Assembly: GCA_018873245.2 (NCBI GenBank)
Contig: JAEMBT020000003.1
Coordinates: 10,363,843 to 10,427,842, forward strand
Direction: 5' to 3'
Source: Archegozetes longisetosus
Taxonomy: Eukaryota > Arthropoda > Arachnida > Sarcoptiformes > Trhypochthoniidae
Length of the DNA stretch: 64,000 nt
In this document: piece after piece, positions 22,491-36,100 of the stretch
Numbering within the stretch: the first letter of the stretch is position 1
How the letters are laid out: each line of letters opens with the position of its first letter
Program-made: the position numbers and the translations under genes
Notes under the pieces: generated by a model
What the model saw: only the letters and a program-made list of their open reading frames with translations
What the model was told of the DNA's origin: nothing
The model's database searches: none

Positions 22491-24119
22491 CATTTTTAGT
22501 ATCTAAATAACTTTGTGCTGAATTTTACAAATTAAGCCGAAACCCTGAGATTTTGACTGAAATTCTCCGAATTTTCCTTTTATCCGAAGAGAGCCCCCGA
22601 TAGCTAAATATGAGACGAATAGAAAACAGTCGTCACTAGTTATAATCAGAGATTGAACTATACAGGAGAATCCAAGTTTTTCTCTTATTATAAATCAAAG
22701 GAATTTCGGAAATCTATACCGATCGTAAAATAAAGATTAAGATAAATCCTTATTTTTGTTCTTACAAATCTTATTTTTCATGAATGAGTCATGTTTTCCC
22801 CATGAATCCTACTTTATCTGACTAGTCATTTCCTCAAATATGACTTAAATTAGTTGTGTTTGATCAGTTAGAAAAAATATTCTGGAAAGTTTTCTTTCAG
22901 AGTGAATTGGAAAAACTCTTATCCACTATAAATGATGGGAAATCTTCATCCATGATTGTGCTTTAATGAACCCGAAATTGTTTCACAGCAAAACACTTTA
23001 ACTGCCACATCTCCGGTCAAAATATTGAGTATTTGAAACTTCAAGTTTTATGGAAAAAAGCTTTCCGGTGTTATAAATAAAATTTGAAGTACTGAATGAT
23101 TAGTAAATTTTAATTAAAACTGCAGAAAAGTGAAGTTAAAGTTCTAGTATTGTTCTTTTTATGCTCGATAAATTTTCGTCTCTTATTATAATACTATACT
23201 TAATAATTGGGATTGTTTTGTTAGCTAAACTCAAGTAATCTGATATTTGATGGTTAAATTTTAATGAAATCATGAAATAATAGGTAGCCAATTTCAAATA
23301 TTTATTCTTAATTTATTATTCACTCTTTAAGACTGCAAGATCTTAATAAAAAGGAAGAGAAGATTTAATGATCTTCAACAATATGCACAAACGATTAGCA
23401 ATATACAATTATATGCTTAAAAAATTTTATAGTTCTTAACAAATTTCTTTGAAAACATCGAAGCATTTATAACTCTTTTAGCAACTTTTGTTTAACTTAA
23501 AAAATTTAATTGCAAAAAAAATAATAAAGTAGTAATTTTCATAAGTTAACCATGTATGTTTTGGGAATTAAGTCTTACACTTGAAATCTTAAATTTTAAG
23601 CTCGAATAAAAAGCCATCGATGAGTTTATATACAAAAATAAATTCCCATTTGTTTTGCGTAATATTCGTCGATTCTATAAAATTAGTCAGGAGCTAAACC
23701 ACGATCTTCAAGCTAATGGAGAAGTTTTTTCATACAAAGTCTTCGTCTGATATTTTCTTAGCACTAATAGCACGCAAAACTTTAGAATTATTAAGAGATG
23801 ATAAGCTATGATCTTGTGTTAGATTAACTTCTCTTTCGTCCCATTTTTCACATCTTTTAAGTCTTATAAAACAAGTTTGGAATAACGTTCGCAGATTATT
23901 CTATAAAGAATAAAATAATAGAGAAAAATATGCATCTGTTAATCAAAATGATTCATATATACTTCAAAAATTGAATAAAAAATGACTGCAAAACATCTCA
24001 TTACTTAAAGATTCTAGTACTTTTTTCAATTTCGATCTTTGTTTCAAAAAGACATCCCATTGGAAAAAGTATTATTATTGACATAGAAGTTTATCAATCT
24101 GTTTAAGAAGCGTTTCTAG
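22491..24119. other. 3' flank of the GPCR gene, nothing else recognised
   Basis: No open frame with a known domain. The region contains the unassigned 3' UTR of the minus-strand receptor. Confidence 0.4.
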
Positions 24120-27100
24120 TCATAATCGATCCGACAATAAGTGATTTAGGCGAGCAAAACAACTTGAAAGGTCTTCGACAGAATGATCCCTTAAGAAAAT
24201 ACTTACTCTAAAGTTCTCGCTCATAAAACAATAAACAATAGGATTTACGAGCGAATGGAATTGTGAAATCCAGTGGCAGAAAAAATAAGATCCAACATAA
24301 GTGAAATATTCTATTTTAGTCTTTAAATTAAGTATTTTTGGATGAAACCAAACCAACAGTGAAAATATGTGTATCGGTAGCCAACAAAGAGCAAATAGTA
24401 TTACGATTGTTGATAGCATTTTAATCACCTAAAAATAGATTTTTAAACCAATGAGACCTTGAAATACACCCTCTAAAAGTTAAACTAGCTATTGGGAATA
24501 AAACAAAAATCTCTGTGTCTTAAGTCATAGTATTAAGGCTTAAATGTTGAAATTTTACTTGAAATCACTTTTAATAAGGTTTTTCTCTCATTTTCTTAAC
24601 TATTATCTCTGATATAAGCATAAAATTTTAAACTAAAGATAGTAATTTTGCTAAATCAAAAATTTTTTTCTATAAAAATCTATCAAATTATTTTAAAATA
24701 AAACTAGTTTAAGTCCATCTACGCTTTAAGAAGTAGTCTGGAAATTTCAAATTTTTAACATCAATTCAACAATTAATGCAAGTTCGTCCTCAATAAAATA
24801 ATGGGAGAGCTGCAAATTAGAAGGACTTTTCTCTAATAATGTTAAAACGAGTATAAGGCAACCTAAGCTTCTGTTCCTTTTAGTTAGTATTGAAATTAAT
24901 ACTTCTGTTAAGTTGACAGCTTTCAATTTTTGCACTGAAACAAACTCTTAATTTAATTATAGTCGCAAAGCACGAGTATAATTAATTGATTAAAATAAAC
25001 TTGAAAAAAGAAATTGACTCTAGACTATTCCTTTTAATTTACAGCCTTTCAACTGCTGAACATCTAAACTAGAATTAAACGAGCGCACATTCACAATTAA
25101 TATTTATTGTGTTGTTAAATCAATTAATAGGAATGATAGTAGTGAGTGTCAGACAAAAAACTTATTGTAGGCTTAACTAACATTTTATGCTCGATAATTT
25201 ATATACTCAAATAAGTAATCATTAGTTGTCTATAGTTTGAATTTGTCAGAAATAAAAAGTATAAGACAGTATGAAAAGTAGTGAATAAGTTTTCGTACTT
25301 GTATTTGTTAAGCTGTAATGTTAAAGTTTTTGTTCTACTCAAGTTAGAGATAAAATTTCGAGTCTAATGGATTTATTTTAATAACTCAGAATATGTTGCG
25401 AAACTAGGCTCATATAATTTGTACGAGAAACAATATATCGCTATAGACAAAATAGCAACAGCTGATCTCTTAATATATATTAATAACAAAATTTGCATTA
25501 GAACATAGAATTATAATGAATTTTTTGATAAAAGCATGCACATAATCGCTCAAAAGTATGGACAAAATTGCTATAATTGTAACAAAAATTTGTCTATTTA
25601 TGGCTGCATAAAAAAGTGACGAAAAGTTTCCAATTTTTTACAGTTTTACTCATAATGTGACACTGTTTGATATTTTTTGTACTGTTCGAATCCCAAATTA
25701 TTACACCTTGATTTAAAAAAATTTGCCTAAATAAACGAAATAATTGTTAAGTTGCATGCAATGAAAGAAAAGACATTGAGCTAATTGCTATGACCGCATA
25801 CTTATGAGCGCTGGTCTAATTGATCAGGCTAAATCTTAGCACTACATATAGTACTCTGATATGAACTTTTTTCAACTTTGGCTCTTAGCATAAACTTTTT
25901 CAGCACTTCATGATGTATTGCTTTTGTTTCCTGTTTACTTTGACATGAAAGGATGTTTTTTGCATTGTCTTCCTTCCAAGAGCTAATTAACCTTTCGTTT
26001 ATGTGACATCCATTTAAAAAATGAACCCTTACTTATCGAAATTTGAAAATTCAAATTTTACAAAAAGCGTTCGTACTTATAAACGTATGCGTGGGAAGTC
26101 ATTCTAGTGAAGTATCTTCAGTAAACATGAAAAATAATCAAAATTTTTCAAGTTTCTTATGCAAATTAATTCTAAAATCTAATATTAAAATAAAATGCAT
26201 TAAAATTGATATAAAATAAATTAAAATGAATTAAAGTCAGATTTATCTAGCGTTTTTTAAAGTAAACATAAAATATTAGTTCTTTCATCTAATGAATGAT
26301 TCCACACTATACAGGATAATGAATTTGACAATTTAAAAGCATCTAAACATCGTTTCTCTTTGAAAAAACACTGGGCAGACTTAAATGTGAAAGCAATCAA
26401 AGTATATTAAATTACTTTCTCCGCTGCTCTATAAGTTAGGATCTATTGATTAAACCATATATTCTAATCTAAAAAAGGTTATAAGCCTAAAGACGTGTCT
26501 GATTAACTTAACTTCTTGTAATGTAATTGGATCTATTTCTACACTGAGAGTGTCTTATTCTTTCAAAATAAGATATTTTTTTCTGGAAAAGTAGTTCATT
26601 AATTTTGATTGTAAGCATTGAACTTACTCTTGGGCTGAGGCAAAAGAGTTGAAGTTTGTTTCGAACATACTCTCAATTTAAAGTCTAAGGATTAAGAAAA
26701 TGGTTGGTGAAACAAACAAAGCCTAAATCTCTATTCACACCATACTCTGTTCGCTTTAATGAATCTGATAATGAGGTTTTTTGTGTGGTTCATATTTCAT
26801 GTATGCATTTAAAACTTTGTTCAAAGACCTGAAACTTCTTTTGAAGTGAAGTTTATGAAAATGATCGATAATTCATAATAATAAACTACTTTTTTCAAAG
26901 TTTGAGTAAAGACAATGTCATTTGTTGTATGTATAAAAACTACGAAATCAAGACTTGTCAAATAAGCAAACTCTTTATAAGACAAACATCTATTTCAATG
27001 TTAGCCCCTCTTTAAGAAATAAAGTTCAAAATATACCTAAAATAACATCTTTTATTCAAATTGTAACGAAACTTGTTTTAAACAATGATTTGACGAGCTA

Positions 27101-30100
27101 AGCTTATTTTCACTGCTATGTATTGGAGGTTTCAATTCTTTCTCTGATTCTATTATTCTCATATTAGAATTTTCTGTTGATTTATTCGGAATGTTAAACA
27201 TCAATGAGCAACATATCGAAAAAAATAGATCATTCAATGCAAATATTGAAATTGACACCTAAAATATAAACCTCGTTTTCAAAAAATTGAGAATTCTCTG
27301 CTTGAAAAATTTCGAAGGGATGAGCAAATCAATTGAAAATCACACAAGAGCTGAAGAATATACTTGCAATTAAAACTACAAGAGTTCAAGTTGTTGCCTC
27401 CAATACTTTCCATCAAATTAAATTTTCAATTCGACGTGACAAATTTTTTAAAAAGGTAAAGTATTATGGATTAAAACTGGATTCGAGTATTTTAGAGTTG
27501 TTCTGAATAGAACATTTTCTATATTTTCCGGACTATTTGTGAATAAAAACTTAAATTTCAACTGAATTTCAATTTTCGAAATATGATACTTTTTATGTCT
27601 CGCTATATTTAAGCTGAATTCTTCATTTTGAGGTTATCGTGTCATATATTCGAATAAATTATCGAGATTTTTGAAATGATATATTGTTAATCAGTTCATT
27701 ACTTGTTTTTGGAACCGATATCACGTGAATTTCAATAATTTTCGCGTGATTTTGATATTAATATCGTTTGGAAGTTAAAAGATCTTAAAATTTTCGACAA
27801 TACAACCCGACCAAATTAAATGAAAAACGAATGCATATGGTATTGATCGAAGGCTCTTTTTAAGAGCTTCAAATCGATATATCATAAGTTAGGATCCTCT
27901 AACAAATAAGGTTTTTACCATTGAATATTTATATTAGACAAAATTCTCAATTATTTTGAAGCGAGGTTTAGATTTGAATTCAAGCATAAAATTCTATTCC
28001 TTATTTCGAAAGTTTCTATGCATTGAAACTATTACCAACGATTGAGTTAGAATGAACTACTGCTAGAAATAAAGTTGAAAAAAATCTATACAACAAATTC
28101 TAATGTAAGCTCAATAAAATTAGATTTTAGATGCATGTAACCAGCAAAAATGTTTGTTTTATAGCTTTTTTTAAAGATTACTTGAAAATATTTATTTGAA
28201 ACTGTTTGAATTTTCAGTTTGGATCTTTGTTTTCTAAAATTATTTTGTCAATAATGTATCGAATTGTTGAAAGTGTCACTGAATTTGAAGTGGTTGTTTC
28301 TCACTTAAAACAATGGTAACAACTATCTATTGTTGTGATCGGACTTATATGAACCTGATCGTGAGACAAAATATAATTGTCTCCAGTCAGACTATTCGTC
28401 GTTTGTATTTTCATTTGACAAGATATTGAAAAGCATTATAAGTTAAATATTTGTTTTACCTTTATATAACGTATAAGAGGTATGAGATGAAAAGTAAACT
28501 ATTAAATAATATTCTGTAAGTTCTAAGCCTAATATATTTTGACGCTAGGGCGGAGATGCAAAATGAATTTTTCTGAATTACTCACACATAATTCGAATGA
28601 TACAAGTTCGTGATCGTTAGATAATGTTTATTTTCAAAGATAAAGATATTCTCGAATTCAAACATATTCAGTTTCTCATAAGAGGTTGTTCAGAGTTTCT
28701 AAAAAACAAGTCAAGAACTTTTTCATAAACTTTTTCAGATCTAATTTGATCAATTGAGACGCTTGTTAGTTCTTACTATAGCTTATTCTGATTACTAAAA
28801 AGCAGAAAAGTCTAGATTCCTTCTATAGAAAGTCTTATTAGTTGTTGAGTTAACTATCAATACAATACCTTTATTTTGCGATTGACTCGAATTTCATCCC
28901 TATTTCTGTCGGGATTTCCAGGCAATACATTCCTCATTATATGTAACGCAATCTTCGAGTAGACAAATATCAGGGCAACGATAGGTATCACGAAAGTAAC
29001 ACAAAATATAAATATTGTGTAAATTTTTCCTTCATCTTCAATCCACTCCTCTCGACAGTCGTAGTAAGAATTTCCCGAATAATCGAATGGAACTGCTTTT
29101 GATTGAACCAGTTGTGAAACACTAATTGCTATACCCGACAACCATATTATTGCTATCGCAGAGGTTTTGTGGGTTTTAATCCATAAAAGAGACCGAAACG
29201 GATACACAATAGCGAAGTATCTGTAATCAAATTAATGCAACAGAGAGTTAGCGAAACTTCATCTAAAAATCATGTTTATGTTTGAGGCTTAGCTGCCTTT
29301 TAGTAACATTTATGTGAGTTATGCTTTGGCTTTATGTGTTATTAATCAACTACAATATGAGATTTGGCTGCAATTTATTACATGTTCTCAATTAGTTTAG
29401 CTTAATATGGCTTTAAGTCCTATTAAGGTTTTGTTCAGTACTGCACTAATACTAAGCTCCTTTAGCGCTTTGCACAAGTTCGTTCTACCATAGCTTTACT
29501 CAAATATTTAATATTCAAATCAGCGTAGCTAATGACAAAATATTACTAAAATTTAATTAAACTTCAATATACTGACTATAAGATATGAAAGCATTATGTG
29601 ATAATAAAATAGCAGCTCTTATGAACTTTTGTCAATCATTTTGCGTCAAATTAAACAATGAGTGGTTGTTAACGAATCGTTTAATATTTGATCACATTTT
29701 AACTTAACATATTCAGCAATTTTCAAGTTTTCAATAATTCAAATATTTATTGACATCAGTAATCATATTTATGTAGTGCTTTTATGGGAATATACGTCAA
29801 GTACTATAATCTCTAAAAGTTCGCATAAACAACTACTAATTTATGTTAATTTTGGCACTTCAGTTAAAATTATTTAATTCTTTAATTTTAAAAATTTAGT
29901 TTCCACACACATTTCCTCAAAACTAAGACTAAACCAACGAGAACCTGGTGTTGACTGTAATTCAAAGTAATGTAAAAACTACGAGGTTGAATAAGTAATT
30001 AAGGAGGTAGAAATTGTATCATCAATTAACATTAATATATGCATTTTAAACTTATTCATTTATCAGAAGTTAAAGAACCGGAATTTATTCCATGATAAAG

Positions 30101-33100
30101 TGCAATTAAACTTGGTTCTAAAGATAAATTTGAAGTTTATTACCTATGTTTCTTTCATGAATTAGTCTACAATACGATTCTCTAATAGTTGAAACCGATT
30201 TCTACATAGTATTTTAAAGCAAATCTAAAGTTTGTCTTCAAATGTAATTTATTACCACATTTTCTTAACATAAAAATGAGAAAAATTTCATTTTAGTCAT
30301 ACAGTGTGAATAGTTAAAGAATTATTATTACTCGCTTTAGGTGTATTCGAGAATTCCTTACGACTTAGTCATTTAGCAGAAATTTCATTTCGTTTATATC
30401 TCATTAAAAAATTGATCGTACACGTTCAAGGAAAACAAAATTGTTTCACATTTGCTAACTATTTTCTATCATAATTTTATCCGAACCTTTTAAACTGTAA
30501 ACTTACAGAATAGCTGCAATTAATTTAGATCATTTTTCATGTCGTTAACGTGCAAATTTAGCATAAGAGTTAACTCACATTTTCATTAGCATTTACAGAA
30601 TAGATGTTTAATTCTCTGCTAGACATTTAGTTAGTGTAAAGATTATGGCAAGATTTATGCAAAAAATTCTTGACCCCGATCATCAATAATATCAGTGGAT
30701 TTAATAAAGTTTGGAAATCAAGTAGACATGATATATTGTTTTTAGCTAGATATATGATTAAAATTAGATACAAATACTATAATATTTTAACTAATCACAG
30801 CCATAACTACATAGAAAAGTTTTGCTATTGAAAGGTAAACCGAATAAAAGCCAACACCCGCTGACAAAAGATTTATTTAGAGGGACAATTAGATATGGAT
30901 TTTCGAACTTGTTTATGTAATTACGATTCGCTGCACGAGTTTACTCATTTTATTAGCCTTTATTGCAGTGTTAGTTCAAGAGAAGGTCTTATTTATAACT
31001 CTTAAGAAAGGGCTGCACATCAAATGTTAGACACAGCCTGAATAAACTGAATCACATTAAAACCTCTTTAATTCGATTAATCAATTCGACGAATAAGATG
31101 AATGCTGAGAATAAGATTTCAGATACATTAGCAAAAACTTCCTGCTTGTTTAAACAACTATGGTTGTTTGATGTATCTATAATGATTTTTTGTAAGTTTA
31201 GTCCGAATTAAGTAGAAAACAGTTAAGACGCACTCAATTTAACTGCAATTATTGGAGGGTATAGTCAACACATGAAGTAGTTTTAGTACACTTACTGATA
31301 GGGAATAATCTTTAACATATCCAATTTTTCTCTATAACTTATTATTTGATTATCTTTCAGCAAACTCTTATAGAACATCAGGATAGTTGTTTTTCCGGGT
31401 TACTTATTTTCAAGCCTATACGTAGCTTAAGCCTATCCTGCTTCTTGCTACTTTCACTATTCTATCTAACGTTCGCTGACAGCTGCTCGACAAAAATCTT
31501 GTTAAAATAACGAAATGATCATCTTTGTATTAAGAGATTATGCTATAGTTTTCAAAGCCACCATTTTTCCGTCATTGATTTTGTGAGATAAAAGCTCAAG
31601 TGAGACCGTAAAAAGTTATGCATCCCATAAAATATTAATTTTTCTACTGAGGCTTTTGGTATTAAATTGATAGCTAGAGCTCAATGATTGAGAAAACTGA
31701 AACCTACTAATAGATAAAGAGCGATGATCAATCATAATTAGAATATGCTTTATAGTCATTTCGTATTTGCTATTTTTATAAATCTAGCCCGTATTTAAAA
31801 TGTTTAGAATTAAATTATATTAAGCATCACTATATTTTGAGCACGAGATAACGAACCCTAAACTCAACTCGGAAAAAATAAGTCGGCTTAATTTCTAATA
31901 ATGACAGTTTATTAAAACCGAAAGTTGTAATATTGAAAAGAAAATACTTATATAATATGATTTCAAGGACCTAATCAAATCCAACAACATACATTTGAAC
32001 TCATTTTTGATTGATGTAGAAAATTATTTGAGATGAAATGTTGTTGAGTTTTGTAAATTTAAATGTAACGTCTTGAGAAATGAGTTCCGTATTTTAAGAT
32101 TTTTATCAAATATGTTTTAAAATTCTAATACATAACCATAAAATCCTCTTAACTATTCCATTGGGTTAAAATAAATACGGAACTTTTGATACAATAAATC
32201 TCTTATGAAAATCATATTCAAAATTCATATTCTGAGTATAAGCATGTCCAGCGATTCTGAAATGAGTCTATAATTTATTCTTTTAGCAGAGATCTGTTTA
32301 AAACGCAAATTTCATAATTTTTTCATTAATGATAGTCGTGGTTTACATCTCAGAATTTCACACTAGATCATCGTAAACTAAATGTCAAGTTTACCATACT
32401 GTAAATTAACAGACAGAAAAATATGTTTGGATGAGTTAATAAAAGCGAAAGTTTTCAACTTTGTTTGTTCCCAATGCTAACTTATCAAAGAGACAACTTG
32501 TCAGTAGAAAATAAAAATAATGATAACAGCTATACTAATTATAATGAAATAATTGTTTACTGTGCGCTTCATTAGGGTTTGGGTATCAGAAAGTGATATG
32601 CTTATACACTCTATTCTACTTACCTAGCCAAACTTGCTTAAACTATAATAACGATTTTGTTAAGTTTAGGTTAGGTAAGGATATGGCGAAAATAGCTCGC
32701 TAAGCGTAGAAGAACATAGTTAAGGTAACCACATAAACCCTTAATACCCAAGCTTCGGATGAAGTGCATAGCCGACAAAAGTCCAAAACAATTTCCGTTG
32801 ATCTTATGTGAACCCATTTCATAGGATTACTATCTTGTTCAATATAATTCAATTCTTTTAATAAAGAAATCTTATGCATACTGTGCTTTAGATCAGTTAT
32901 CAAACTTTTTAGGTTCGCTGCTCATCCCTACATGACTCAGGACTTCATGCAATTCAATCCATTGTCGAATATTACGAATTTGTGAACCACTAGTGGTCTG
33001 CAGAGGATAGTTTGAAAATCTGTGTTCTAGACTTAGTAGAAGTAACGGACTAACTCGTAAGAAATGTCAGATCTAATGGAGAATGCATCCTCATACTATT

Positions 33101-36100
33101 TGATACTACAAGTAACACGCAATGCATTTGCTTATCGATTCACATTATTATTAGTTAGTTAACTTTTTCACTTATTTGGAGCATTCGTATTACAAGTTAT
33201 GCATTAAATTTTCTACTTTTATTGATCTACAACACTTTCAATTATCTTAATTCATATTTTTCATAATAGCATGAGTTTTCTACTTTTATAACAAAGATTA
33301 TAAAATTGTAAACTGCATATTTGCATAAAAGCAAATATTTTAATGTTTTTCGGCATAAAAGAAGTAATTGCACGAAACGAAATATTTTAAATAATTTTAA
33401 GGGAAAGTTTTTCAGACTTGAAAAACAGAGAGCTCTTCTCAGTGAAACCTTGGCAATTATATCAAAATTTGAAACAGCATTGAGATCTTCTAAAGGTAAT
33501 TCTGCAAAATTAGTTTATCAAAAATTCCGTGAGGTTCTTGACAAAATCTCTGGATAAAGAACACTTAAAATCATTTATAAGTTGTTAAAGGGAGAAAATT
33601 TATTACCGGAAGAGTTGAATGATAACTTAAAAACAGATGATATTAGTTATTTTAGGTATGTAACAGTAACTCAATATGATGTTGAGAGATTCTTTAGTTA
33701 ACATAAAAACACATTAAGAACAAATAAACTGACTTGCAAGTGAAAACTTAAAGGTGTATATTGCAGTTAAATGCAATAAAAATAATTTCTAATTGTATTG
33801 ATTGAATATCTTGTACCAAATTAATTGTTTTTTGTTTTTAATGCATATTTAAGTGTATATATTCTGGTTTTTATGCATACATATTTTTACCACACCTACT
33901 TATAATAATTCAAATGGAAATAATAATTAGACAATTTGTATCCAAAAATATAGAGCCTATTAGGAGTTTGGGAAGATAAGTAATTTCTAAAAATTATCCA
34001 TCTGAAGCTAAAAAGAAATCAATTTTACATATGACAGCGAAAAGTAGAGCTTATTATCAAATCGGTTCTTAAAATATGAATTTTTGAAAGTCCAACTCTT
34101 AATGGAAAAGTTATAAAACAGGATCTTCAGACACAAAACACGAATGAATTCACGCAAGGTATAACTCTACCTAAAGTTATTTCAGAAAAGTTTGGTCGTG
34201 GTAGTGGAAAATAATAACTTCGATTAATTTTTAAAATTAAGTCAATAGGATGACCAGTTGTCCCAAGCTAGTCCATACAATCAAGCAATCAGCCATTTCT
34301 CGAGATGAGCTCTTACACTCTTAAATTTTTACAGACTTTTTAGAGAGTTATTCTAAAATTTGTCAATCGCGATCTGCTCAATTCTAAAATTCTTTACAGT
34401 TTCGTATTCATAAAAAATTTGTTGTAAATATTAGTAATTATGGTTAAAAAAAATAAGTGTTAATTTGTTTTTCTAGAAAGATACACTCAAATTTCGAGTG
34501 ATAATGAAACATATACTAGTTTGTTCACATTTTATATGGCAAAGTGAAGTGTTTTCTAAAAACTTCAAAAAATTAAATTATAATGTAAGAACTCATTTCG
34601 AGGAAAGTGGCTTATTACTAGACTATATGAACTGGTTTGGGGCAACTGGTCATCCTATTGGCTTGATCAAACTTCAAAAAATATCTTTAGGTAGATACCT
34701 TCTACTTTAAAAAAACCTAATCCATTCAGAAGGGGGAACAGGAGTCTTGAACATTCTATTTTATAAATCTTTTAGTGTGAGTTGGATTTTCAAAATTAAT
34801 ATTTCAAGAACCAATTTTATTGTAAGCTCAACTTTTCGCTATTATACATATGCTTTTCCTTGCGTTGAGTCTATAACTTTGAGAAATTTCTTATTATGCC
34901 CCATCTTTAATGAGAACACTATAACTTGTCTGAGATAAGTTTGTCTAAATTGCTCGAGGTAATTATAATTTTACCATCTCTTTACAAGAATAATCTAATT
35001 TTCAATAAAAAGCAGAATAATACTGTATTGACTCTTCTACAATATTTACCTGTACCCTAGTGCAAAAAAATGCATAAAATCTATTTTTATAATTGCGTGG
35101 ATGTAGTTATTTATTGATTGATTGTCTAAAATAACTTTGGTTTGAATTAGAGAAACTGTTCAATTGAAATCATTTATAAATATGCGATTCGTTTAAAATG
35201 TCTGATAACTATTTTCGTCGAATAAATATATTCTAACGTTAATTTGGAACCCACAGTATGGAGAATAATTATAAGTTGAACGAATAACCCAGATCATAAA
35301 GCATACTTGATAACGTATGTTTATAATTTTGATTGCTCTTTTGCTTTACAATTGAATGGACTGCTATGCGTTATTGAGATAACACGCTTTATAGTATTGC
35401 GTTCAAAACACAATTTAATAATTATAATAAAAATTCTAAGTCACGATGTCACTATGAAGATGAAAAATTGATATTAATAAGGTATTATATAATCAGATGG
35501 TTTAAGTTTTAAAAAGTAATAAATTTTCGCTCAATATACCAAGCTTTTATGGCTCTTACGCACTTCACACAACTTCTAAATTATACAGTTTTTGTTCACT
35601 TTATTTTACAATTAATTCTAATCTGATTGATTTTCCTTACTGTCTGAATAAACTTATGCCAAATTTATGTATTGTAAGAATATGCTTAACGACAATAAAA
35701 AGTACCATAGACTTCACTCTTTAAGACACTTCCTTTCAATATAAATATGTTTGAAAGTTTTAAAATTTTGAAACTTTACATGAGATTAATGTCATTATTG
35801 ATTGAAAATAGATAATAATTAGATGACTAAAAATAAAGCATAATTGATTGAGCATTTAAAACGGTTATACCCCGATTGATAGATATCCACTTTATAGAAA
35901 TCCACTTTGTAGACATTCCACTTTATAGACATTCCACTTCATAGACATTTCATTTCATAGACACTTGGTTAGAGAGACATTTTTAAGCTATTCAAAATAA
36001 TTTAAATTTATTTACACACCTGAGAAATTAAAATAATTGTATATTAATTATACTGAAAGTCAAGTGCATCGAATCTCATATCTACTAATCCGTTAATCTT

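Noticed and set aside
25684-25694. GTTCGAATCCC, like a tRNA B box
   Set aside because: No A box, acceptor stem or cloverleaf can be drawn around it.
25829-26005. Protein-like stop-free stretch on the minus strand in GPCR intron 2
   Set aside because: No start, splice partner or recognised domain; about 58 codons can be open by chance.
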